A stretch of DNA of 64,000 nt. Origin: Arthrinium phaeospermum (Eukaryota > Ascomycota > Sordariomycetes > Amphisphaeriales > Apiosporaceae). Position 1 is the stretch's first letter. Every line of letters begins with the position of its first letter. The stretch lies in the NCBI GenBank assembly GCA_006503535.1, contig QYRS01000002.1, positions 3,472,001 to 3,536,000 on the forward strand, given 5' to 3'. Both the position numbers and the translations under genes were made by a program. The notes beneath the pieces were generated by a model that was not told the DNA's origin, ran no database searches, and saw only the letters and a program-made list of their open reading frames with translations. Below are positions 55,172-64,000 of the stretch, one piece after another.

Positions 55172-55961
55172 ATGTATAATAGGGAATATAAATCCCGCAA
55201 GTCCGTTATCAGGATGGATCCGGACTGCGCCATATGCCATGCGCCGGCATCGTTGCAATGTGACTGTGAAGCCAAGGGCTTGGAAGTGGCTGTCCGCCAG
55301 GCCGAGTCTCGCATGATGCAGTCCATATATAATGATATACGGTTAGAAAAACCCTCTCTTCCTTGCCAAACTCGGCTGGCTACCTGTTGGTTATGCCCAA
55401 ATAGCTAACCGGATACTTAGTACCTGGGTTCGAGGGCATGCCCAAGACTATATCCTGGAATACTTCCGGTTGCTCACGGAACGACGGAAACAAGCGCACA
55501 CGGCCCACCTGGAACGTCTCACAGCCCACGCCTACCACTATTACCACGCGCCGCCTCACCCTAATGAGATTGCTCAAGCTCAGGCCACTCTGAAACGGGG
55601 GATAGATGAGGACTGGCAGTCCAGCGTGCAACGGTATCCCGAGGTACTGGAGTACTTCTACAGCCTGGTCGAGTTGACCCTCCCGGCTGATGACGAGGGA
55701 GCTGTCAAGGACCCTCCCTTGAGCGCATTGAATGGTTCACGCAAGGCCAGCCGTCGGGGTGCCCCTCAAGGTACTATAGCCAACGAGAGCTTCGAAAGCC
55801 AAACTCCACGTCATGCGCCCCTGCCCTCGAGGACACCCCCACCGATGATAGCCCGAAGAACGCCAGGACCTCCGATGGGTGGCATGACTACGGCTCCTCC
55901 CTCGACCAGGAGGATGTTCCGGCCGCCGCCTCCTGCTTCGACATACTATGACTATCAATGA
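55172..55961 (+). CDS. Conserved fungal protein with a C-x2-C-x8-C-x-C cluster; function unknown
   Basis: Two exons join in frame: 55172-55341 and 55421-55961, about 236 aa. The join NDIR-TWVRGHAQDYI restores the frame; the donor (GGTTAGA) is weak, but the intron has a GCTAAC branch site and a CTTAG acceptor. The N-terminal DPDCAICHAPASLQCDC looks like a small metal-binding knuckle (Cys spacing 2-8-1). It is followed by amphipathic helices rich in Glu/Arg/His to about residue 120. The C-terminal third is Pro/Arg/Thr-rich (PSRTPPPMIARRTPGPP, MFRPPPPAS). I recall similar proteins of unknown function in other Pezizomycotina, but no named family. A second possible start is the in-frame ATG at 55214 just before the Cys cluster. 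Confidence 0.75.
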
Positions 55962-57522
55962 GATCGTCTATGAAGCTTCTTTTCCCTGCAGCATGACCGT
56001 CATATCAGTGCCTATACGACCAATTGGATCGTCTTCCATCTTCGTTCCGGACTTCCAAGAAATACCTTCTCGGCAGCGAAGCCCCTATGTCCCTTGACAC
56101 CAGGGCCACGATCACGTTCCCCTGTGTAATACGACCCGAATCATGCCCCCATGATGCTTACGAAAAGCAAAACGACGACAATGATTTCCAACTGCTTAGT
56201 TTTCAACAAAGATGGACGAGTTTGAAATGCCGGGCATGTCATACGAGCCCCTCCCTCCTCTTTTCCTCAGCATAGCGGCAGGCTTGAGCAGCAAGTGATG
56301 GCGCTTTATCATTTACCATTCATAGCGAATTGTGTTTTCTAGACTCATTACGTTTTTCGTCTCTTGGTCTCAGATTCATACTACTCCTCCCATGACCGAG
56401 TGGCCGTTTTCTTTTCCATTCTTGGGATATCTGGAGTTCCTGGAGTTAACTAAGTGTGCCCTTGCTTTCTACGTGTTTGCACTTGACAGGATACTTCTTT
56501 GGAGAGACTATGGTCTAGGGAAGGAAGGATATGTGGGTGCAATAAGACAACTCGGGATTGATGTGTGGCTCATCAAATACTAGGTTTAGGAGGTAAAGGA
56601 CCAGAAAAGGGGGGGCGGCCGGTCAATGTGCATCTATCTCGCTCGGAAAGGTCCAGCCACACAGAACCTAGGCAGATTGGAAGGAAACACCGGGTGCAAG
56701 GATACGATAGAGCAAGCATTAGCATATGTCAAAAAAACCAGTTGGAAACCCCATCATCACAGCACCGCATCCCTTGAGCGCAAGCCAGTGATGCCTCTCG
56801 GATCCTTTCCCTGGAGACCAAGCGGCCAGGTGGGCAAGGAGTGATTCAAATGCCACAAGGAGTAGAAAGAAAGATTGAATAAATAAAATCTCTTGCATCT
56901 CATCAATACAACTCATCATCTTTCTACAAAACACCAAAACATAATTTCACCAAGATACGATGCGTATCTTTAGTATACGACCATCTATTACCCGTACAAA
57001 GCACACAAGTATCGAGTCAACATAGCCCCCTTCAAGGATACACGGATTGATCATATGTTTTATATTCGCCTGCCCTATAGATAATTATATAGCACCCGTA
57101 CTCATGGACGCTAATTTTTGTTTTCCCCCGTGCCGCCAGCCGTCCTCATATTCTGGGTCGCGTGATCAACGTAACAGAAAAAGAACCAGGCCATGCCAGG
57201 AAGGATGCTAAGGAGGTGATACAGAAGAGATGCGACTTAAAAAAAGGCTTATGAGAGAATTTTTCCGGTCGAGGGTTTGCCTAAAACAGCCCGACGCTCA
57301 CATGCTCCAATCCGAGTAATAAAATGCAAGAAAGGCTGGCTATATTTCCGTTGGGGTGGAGGCGGAATCTGTAGACCTGGTGGAAATCGAGTACGATAGG
57401 GCGGGTAGACAGCAGAAATCGGAGTCATCTGAAGCGATGTCCGGTTCCGAACCATCTTTATGGTTGCTGCTGCGGAAGGCGACTGCTTCCTTCGAGAACT
57501 CATCGGAAGACTTGTTAGAAGC
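55962..57522. other. Convergent 3' region (small Cys-protein / BFR1)
   Basis: About 1.6 kb between convergent stop codons. AATAAA sequences on the + strand at 56879-56888 may serve 3' end formation of a long 3' UTR. Nothing gene-like seen. Confidence 0.55.
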
Positions 57523-59036
57523 CTATTCCTTCTTGTCCTCCAAGGACGTCTCCTTCAGGTCCGATGCAACAGCCTCGACCTTGTCGTCGGCCTTCTTATC
57601 GCCGTTGACGCCGTTGGTCTTCTCAGCAGCCTCATCGGCCTCGAGACGCTCGATCTCCTTCTTGGCCTTATCAACGTTCTGCAGAAATCGATGTTAGTAA
57701 ATCTGTGTTAATGCCGTCTTGAAGACTTGGGGCTACTTACGCGTTGGGTCTGGGCCTTTTGGTCAGACTTCCAGTTGTCAAGCTTCTCCTTAACCTGCTT
57801 GACAACATCGGGGATCTCGGCTGCGCTCATGGGGGGCTCGATGCCCATGGAGGAGCAGTCCTCAATGACGGAAGGCGGGCAGTTGAAAGCACCGGACTTC
57901 TTCTCGGCGGCAGGCTTCTCGCTCTTCTTGTTCTTCTTGCCCTTCTTGGCGGCGGGCATATACTCCTCGTCGGTCTTCTTGGAGACAACCTTCATGCCCT
58001 TCAGACCAGAGTCGTCGACCTTGCGGGCCGCCTCGGCGGCCAAGCCCTTGTTGGCCAGGAGAGGATCCTTCTCGGCGGGTGCGGTCGAGGGGTCGAAGAA
58101 GTGGAGCAGGCTGTTGGCGCGGCGGATCTCGTCGAGGTAAGCAGGCTCGCTGGCCTCCTCCAGCATCTTCTGGGCACGCTCCATCTTCTTCTCCTTGTCG
58201 AACTTCTCGCGCTCGGTGCGCTGTCGCTCGCGGGCACGGTTGCGGGCTTCACGCTCGTACTCGGCGTGGGCGCGCTTGGCAGCGTGGAACTCGTCCTTGA
58301 GCTGCTTGACGGCGGTCCACTTCTCCTGCTGCTCGGCGTGGAGCTTGCTGCGCTCGTCGCGGAGAGCGTTCAGGTTCTTGAAGGCTTCGTCTTGCTCGGC
58401 CTTGATGCCGTCGAGCTCGGTCTGGAGCTTGGTGTACTGCTCGCTCATGGCGCGGGCCTCGGGGTCATCCATGCTGTCCTTGAGCTCCTTGATCTTAGCC
58501 TTGAGCTCATCAATGCCCTTCTGGGAGTTGTCGAACTGGGCGAAGTTCTTGCGCTGCTTGCGCAGGTTGGAGATCTCGGTCAGAGCCTTCTTCTCGTCAA
58601 CGAGCTTCATCATGCCGCCGTTGACCTGCTTGTCGAGACGCTCGATCTCGCGGTCGAGGTCCTCGGCGCTCTTGAAGTTGACCTTGCCGCGGGCCGTCTT
58701 CTGCTCAGCAATGCGGGAGCGCATCTGCTCGTCGAGGCGCTTGAGCTGGTCCATCTTGGTGTTGCGAGCGTTCTTGCCAACACCCTGCTTGCTGCGGATC
58801 TCTTGGAGTTGGGCAATGAGCTCGGCGCGGCGCTTCTGGGTGGGGGACTGGGCGTCCTTGTTCTTGTTGGGGACGGCGATCTCGACCTTGGCCTTGATGG
58901 CGTTGTACTTGTCCATAACGGCCTTGTGCTCCTTCTCGGCCTTGGCCAGGCGCTCATTGAAGAGGTCGACATCGGGCTTCTCAGGCTTCTTGTCCGCCAC
59001 CTTGGTGGCGGCAGGGGCAGCAGCGACTTCAGCCAT
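57523..59036 (-). CDS. BFR1: Nuclear segregation / mRNP coiled-coil protein BFR1
   Basis: Homologue of yeast Bfr1, a polysome- and ER-associated RNA-binding protein linked to secretion and nuclear segregation. Two exons join in frame: 59036-57741 and 57678-57523, about 483 aa. The product is almost entirely highly charged alpha-helix (Lys/Glu/Ala/Arg), with coiled-coil heptads from about 20 to 300. These include SPTQKRRAELIAQLQEIRSK, VNFKSAEDLDREIERLDKQV and LVDEKKALTEISNLRKQRK, all typical of the family. A Lys-rich AKKGKKNKKSEKPAAEKK stretch near 380 could bind RNA. The short second exon adds a charged tail ending in LEDKKE. The complementary strand is open for 433 codons because of the codon bias; that frame is a shadow. 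Confidence 0.92.
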
Positions 59037-60428
59037 TGCGGATAACTTGGTATCGAATAAAAAGTCAAAAAGTTGACCGAGAAAAAGTGTGTGCGGTAGA
59101 AGGCAACCTAGGTGGAAGGTCGGGGTAGTCTCTTATATAGGAAAAAAAGAGGAGCGAGGGCAGTTGACGATCAATTGAATGATGCCAACAAAAGACCGGG
59201 CAATAGTGAATATGAGAAGAAAAGCAGGTGCTTCCTGGAATATTCACAGCACATGCGCTTTTCTGCGAGGGAAGGAGGGAGGAGGGCCACGAGGTGGAAG
59301 GGGGAGGATAACAAGATGGTGCAAGGGAACGGCACCGGCAAAGAAAGGCCAGACTACAACAAGCACAGCTTTCCAACGAGCTGCTGTCAATCTGTCTCGC
59401 TCTGGCCGTCGGTTGGTCGGTCGGTAGGTCCCTCCAAATAGCAGAGCAGTCCAGTCCAGGCCAAGTTCAAGGGTCCATCAACGAGCAGAGACTAAGGTTA
59501 GGTTGACTGAAGTAAGTAGTAGGAGAGGGCAGCGAGGGAAAAAGTGGCCTCTCTCTAAAATTTCGATTCGTTCAATTCCCTCCCGAGTAGTTTTTTTTTT
59601 CGGTCTGTCCTATCGACAAGGTACGGTAGGTAGGTACCAGAACCCCAGTAGGCTACGTGAAAAGAGGTGCTCGTGGTACGACAGGTACAGTGAATACAGG
59701 CCTTGGTTGTTAGCAGAGCCATGTACAGGCGCTGGGGTTTGCTTGTATTCACCTGTGCCTCAGGTGCAAAAGAAGTGCCATTGACAAGACTCAGTCAGGA
59801 CTAACCAGATAGATCTACATGTACATACCTAGCACCAAAAGCCATATGTATCTGCAGTTTTGACATGGATACTACCAACGCTGGCATAACGTGCAAATAG
59901 TTCGCAGACTGACATTACAAGTCTGCCCATGTGTGGTCCATGGTTATCCCGGAGTCTTGTTGAAGTCTCTAATATTAGGTGAATGTGTAGGTATATGCTG
60001 AAAGTTTGTGGCGGGGTTCGGTTTTTCTTTCACCGTTACCATTCAACTGATGTTCAATTGATCCATTGATGGCAGAAGGAAGTTGAAGGAGGGACCCCTG
60101 CAAACCTCCATGTCTTTGGGTCAGGTACCCTCTTTAAGCTCCCGCGCTTCTGATTGGTGCGCTGGCAGCTCTCCAGCAGCTAACAGCCTAAAAGTCAGTG
60201 CTCTCGGTACCTGCTGCCAAAGCCAGAAGCCTTTGACGCGCCGTGCCGTGCTGCTCGACAATTTTTCTTTGATACGAGGCTGATAGCATTATCCATTCCA
60301 GAAGTCTACTTGAACACAGCAGCATCACCAACCCACCTTGCCGGCGACAAACGATTGCTCGAGCCTTCTCTTCCAGCCGCCACTCCACACACCAGTCCGA
60401 CTTTTTGGTATACATCCATTGCACCAAG
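59037..60428. other. Divergent BFR1 / RPB5 intergenic region
   Basis: About 1.4 kb with two promoters. Repeated GGTAGGTAGGTACC-like words occur around 59620-59640. No RNA or protein gene seen. Confidence 0.55.
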
Positions 60429-61389
60429 ATGGCCGACCAGGAAGATGCCAACAGAGAAGCCAACGAGCGCACCATCGTCCGTACCTGGCGAGCATGGAGG
60501 ACCGTCCACGAAATGGCCGCCGATAGAGTACGTCCCCCGCGTCTCCCCGTCCCACACGCGCACCTGCCTTCTGCCTCCTGCCTCCTGCCTCCTGCCTGCC
60601 TGTTTTGCAAGGCGCCATGTTATTACTTTTTCGCCGCTCTTCTGTCTGTTTGCGTCGCGGTCGCTAATGTTACGGTACTTTACAGGGCTACGAGCTCACC
60701 CAAGAGGAAATCAACCTGCCTCTGGAGCGATTCCGGGATAGATACATGTCTGCCGAGGGCACTGTCAAGTAAGAGCTACCCATCCGCCATGTCGCGGGGG
60801 GGAGGGTTGCCACACACCCTCAAAAAGACTATCCTGCTAACGAATCTGCCCCCCGGCCAACAGCCGCAGCCTGCTCAAGTTCTCCGCGCGCCCGAGCGAC
60901 GACATGATGCGGAAATTCCAGAAGCCCGCGACGCCCAACGACCCCAGCCCGGGCTCGGACTGCGGCACCATCTGGATCGAGTTCCTGGACGAGTCGACGC
61001 TGGGCGCGGAGCAGATGCGCAAGTTCGGCAAGTTCTGCGCCGACCAGAACTACGCGGCGGGCGTGCTCGTCAGCAACGTGGCCGTCTCGGCCTCGGCCAA
61101 GAAGGAGATTGCCAAGTTCGCCCAGTGGACCACCATCGAGTGGTTCCTCGAGGACGACCTGCTCATCAACATCACCCACCACGACCTCGTCCCCCGCCAC
61201 GTCATCCTCAGCCGCGAGGAGAAGGCCGCCCTGCTCAAGCGCTACCGCCTCAAGGAGACCCAGCTGCCCCGTATCCTCGTCCGCGACCCCGTCGCCAAGT
61301 ACCTCGGCATGAAGCGCGGCCAGGTCGTCAAGATCATCCGAAAGAGTGAGACGGCCGGACGATATGCCAGTTACCGGCTGTGTGTATAA
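60429..61389 (+). CDS. RPB5: DNA-directed RNA polymerases I, II and III subunit RPABC1 (RPB5)
   Basis: Shared subunit of all three nuclear RNA polymerases, forming part of the lower jaw. Three exons join in frame: 60429-60527, 60686-60768 and 60864-61389, about 235 aa, slightly longer than yeast Rpb5 (215). The introns are 158 and 95 nt. The N-terminal jaw domain begins with TIVRTWRAWRTVHEMAADRGYELTQEEIN across the first junction. The C-terminal assembly domain ends with the nearly invariant ILVRDPVAKYLGMKRGQVVKIIRKSETAGRYASYRLC. An insert PNDPSPGSDCG relative to yeast explains part of the extra length. Confidence 0.96.
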
Positions 61390-63044
61390 AGGAGAGAAAG
61401 GGAGGGAGGTAAGGGGAAGAGAAAAGTAGGAAAATTTTTATCGAAAGATTCTGGGCTAGAGTGGACAAAACTTGACTTCAGAATGGCGTCTCATGAGCAT
61501 GGTTGCTGCTGCTTTACTTGGTTGGGTTTGGCGTTTCACGGATTCCCAAGAAAGATGTACTTCTCAAGATACGGAGTAGTTGCTTAATGACTACCAATGC
61601 AATTGCATTTGCATTTAACCAAATTCGTCAGAGTAAGAGCTGTGCCGCTAGCGTATATTGCCCCTGTGTAAGGAGGGAGTTGGCGTGAGGTTGCTTGTAC
61701 TGTAGGCCAGGCACCCCGTTCAGAACGTGAACGTCCCGCTCAGTGACTTGGGTCCTTGTGGCTTGGATCGTCGGTTGTCTAGTGCGGTTCCAGGGCTATG
61801 GTCACCCAAGGAGACGTCCAATTAAGGTTGGCACAGTTGTTCGACTGTTCATCCAGTTTGTTTGAAGAGGAGGCAGGCAGATAGGATGAACTTAATGGTA
61901 AGGCGGACCGGCGCCGTTGATGTAATTCGTATGCATCGTGTTCTACGACCTTACCAGGCAATGTTTAACTCCCTTGGACAAGTATCTTTTTGAAGGTAAC
62001 AGAGTTCAACTATCGCTCACAGGGTAGTATAGTCACCGTATGTACCCTTCAGACGATATAGGTACCCCAGATGACCAAGTATATATATATACATAGGTGA
62101 CATGCGAGATGTATCGAGTAGACTTGAGTTATCTCTTCTGTTTCTGTCTGCTCTAGCCATTATGTATAAAGTCTGTAATTCTAGAGTGGACACGGCCTCT
62201 CAGCTCAGCTCAGGGGGGTATATAGCCAAAAATGTTGCTGATCGGGCCAGGATATACCAAGCACTGGAAAAGAGAAAGAAAAAGAAAAAGGATCAAAAGC
62301 TGCTCTTTATGGTGCTCGAACGTGGAAACTGCCAAAAGCGAAGGGCCTGTGGGAACGCGCATCCACAGGCATGATTATTTATTTTACCATTGAGCTAATC
62401 AGCTACTTCGCTGGGGGAACTTGAGGTTATCTGGCTTAAGTACTGAACTCATCTCCTCTCATACCATTGTTTTGCCGAAAGTTACGTTCGATTGGTGGTT
62501 GGAAGGTTTCATATAACCCTGGTTCACCCAAGCGTCCAGGGGGAGCAGGCAACCGTACCAAGAATCGATAGAAACAACATACGGAGGCAAGCAAGTGGTA
62601 GTTTGCGCCTGCCTCGCCAAACTCCATTAGCCAGGGAGGAGGAATCTCTCCTTCTGGAAGCGGGTATATATAAGACAGTTCATGTGTTCGTGCCAGCCAT
62701 ACAATCATGAGATAAATTGCGCCCCTGGAAAATGCAGCCGCTCCCGAGAAATCCAAAGGGGTAATAAGAAAAGACATAGATCGCGAATTTCCTCAAACTC
62801 CAAGAAGCATCAACACCGTGGCTCGATATCCTGATCTATTAGCCATCCCTTTCAATATCCGAGTTGCCGTACGGTAAATGTATAGGCTCGCTCTTCCCGA
62901 AACTCCGTGGGTATCGTTAGTAGTACAGATGCCTGGTTTCTTCCCCGTCAGGCTGTATTGTATGATGGGGGTATATATAATGTAACAGAGCTGATTATTG
63001 TCAGCCGCGCTCACTCCCTTCGGGGTGGGTGCTTTCGACTGAAT
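61390..63044. other. Convergent RPB5 / Pth11-like 3' region
   Basis: About 1.65 kb between convergent stop codons, rather AT-rich, with a short TA run at 62080-62092. Only short chance frames; no gene supported. Confidence 0.55.
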
Positions 63045-64000
63045 CTACTTCAGCAAGCCACCCACATCCACCAGCTCGTGTTGGTGGCGCGTGTCGGCAG
63101 GGTTGTACATGGACTCTCGAGGATGTTGCGGTATCGTCTCGAGCTCAGTCCCAGAACTAGTGGGCGGGCTTCCCGAACTCGATCTTGTCGGCCTGGAGCC
63201 GAATGGGGCCAAGAGGCCACTGAGGTCCTGTAAAAGTGCCTGGGAGCCGCGCCGGAAGCCTGTACCAGTGGCAGGTCGCGTAGGGGATGGTGCGCTGCGA
63301 GTTGGGGATAGGGGGTCAAGGCTCGAATTATAGCTATCCCGCACACTCTGCTCCTGCTCCTCGAGCAATCCGCCAACATCGAAGAAGGACACCCGCCGAG
63401 GTGTGGCGCCGGAGTTGCTCCTCGAGGGGCTCCATTGGCTGCTCGGGAGTAGGGAGTCGTCACTGCCTTCCCCATTACTTCTCTGCCGTTGGGGAAATTC
63501 CAGTTTCGCATGTCGTCGGGTACTTTAGCAACGGGGGCGGGCGTATACTGTGGCCCGGTGCTCCGTGTTCCAGGACTGATCGCGTCACGTAACTCCTGGT
63601 CCACCCTGAGTCCCAGGTCTCTCACCAAATCCTCATCGCTCCCCCAGTGTCGATTGACAATGGTAGGCCTTCTCGCCGACAGTGCAGAGCCTTCGATAGA
63701 CTCTGCCACGACTGAGCCGTACCTAAACCTGTTTTTCTTGACTCCACGGTCCCGTACGAAAGAGCCCAAGACCAACGCATTGGCGGCTGTCGTGGCCATC
63801 AGAATCTCGACTGATGCAAGCAGTGAACGAGTTTGCTGGTTTCCGCGCTCCCAAACGACATGCGGTATCCGATATAACGTGACACCCACGACGCCCAAGC
63901 TCAAAGAAAAGAGCAGTACGAGCTGTACTTTGCGCTTGACCTTCATATGGCTCCGTATGATGATGGACACCGGAAAGAAGACGAGGAATAGATCGGTAAG
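63045..64000 (-). CDS. Pth11-like / rhodopsin-fold integral membrane protein, C-terminal part, with apparent frameshift
   Basis: Partial gene; the N-terminal transmembrane part lies beyond the right edge. The visible ~318 residues begin in a membrane helix (LFLVFFPVSIII). Two more helices follow (VQLVLLFSLSLGVVGVTLY; SLLASVEILMATTAANALVLGSF), then a cytoplasmic tail with RHWGSDEDLVRDLGLRVDQELRD and, near the end, VSFFDVGGLLEEQ. This pattern is typical of the fungal plasma-membrane rhodopsin-domain (Pth11-like) family, which includes candidate GPCRs. The frame breaks at the GGGG run 63491-63494 (CCCC on the coding strand). One extra base would join NWNFP to QRQRSNGEGSDDSLLP and carry the frame to the stop at 63045. 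No intron fits as well. Family assignment is moderate because the N-terminal helices are missing. Confidence 0.72.

Noticed and set aside
57744..59045. 433-codon plus-strand frame opposite BFR1, Leu/Gly/Val-rich
   Set aside because: It is the complement of a Lys/Glu/Ala-rich coiled-coil gene; such Leu-rich shadows are expected.
1..64000. CRISPR arrays, insertion sequences, bacterial operons or prophage
   Set aside because: This is intron-rich fungal nuclear DNA; no spaced identical repeats or transposase genes were seen.
1..64000. A secondary-metabolite cluster (PKS, NRPS, terpene synthase)
   Set aside because: No backbone enzyme, P450 or pathway regulator is present; the enzymes seen belong to core metabolism.

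Overview
The window is nuclear DNA from a filamentous ascomycete (Pezizomycotina), most likely a Sordariomycete; the species cannot be named from sequence alone. The signs are short introns (mostly 50-100 nt, GTAAGT-like donors, CTAAC/CTGAC branch sites, CAG/TAG acceptors), genes on both strands without operons, GC-rich third positions, pyrimidine-rich promoters, and Pezizomycotina-type families (Clr5, Pth11-like, GH76, ECM11). I support 16 protein genes (one cut by the right edge) and one intron-containing tRNA gene. Exon joins were worked out by eye from splice consensus and family conservation.

Layout. 1-9408 is a gene-free left flank. 9409-14252 (-) is VIP1, the inositol pyrophosphate kinase/phosphatase, divergent from UTP21 (+, 15746-19002), an SSU-processome WD protein. 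19003-25635 is an island of low gene density. It holds a degenerate minisatellite, one unknown gene (20064-22523, -) interrupted by two in-frame TAG codons, further tandem repeats, and a tRNA-Pro(CGG) with an intron. Then come an aminotransferase (25636-27168, +), an RBR ubiquitin ligase with a hydrophobic hairpin inside its IBR domain (28219-30240, +), and the peroxisomal multifunctional beta-oxidation enzyme FOX2 (30971-34033, -). FOX2 is divergent from a D-glycerate 3-kinase (35130-36283, +), and their shared promoter has a tight cluster of CCTCGG fatty-acid-response motifs. An ECM11-family gene (36461-38086, -) and a GH76 alpha-1,6-mannanase-like gene (39919-41255, -) follow. 41256-48027 is a second gene-poor stretch containing only a small Clr5-domain gene (45825-46822, -).

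The right part is housekeeping: the tRNA m5C methyltransferase TRM4/NCL1 (48028-50804, +), mitochondrial Obg GTPase MTG2 (51285-53113, -), a small conserved fungal protein with a Cys cluster (55172-55961, +), BFR1 (57523-59036, -), RNA polymerase subunit RPB5 (60429-61389, +) and the C-terminal part of a Pth11-like membrane protein (63045-64000, -, N-terminus outside the window).

Most genes concern core metabolism, translation and RNA, and they do not form a pathway cluster. The only functional coupling visible in the DNA is the divergent FOX2/glycerate-kinase promoter. Two genes (MTG2 and the Pth11-like gene) need one extra base in a C/G homopolymer to keep their conserved reading frame, so either the assembly undercalls homopolymers or these copies are damaged. 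I did not see a clear undescribed multi-gene system. The best leads are the membrane-hairpin RBR ligase, the TAG-interrupted gene with its flanking repeats, and the gene-free left flank.
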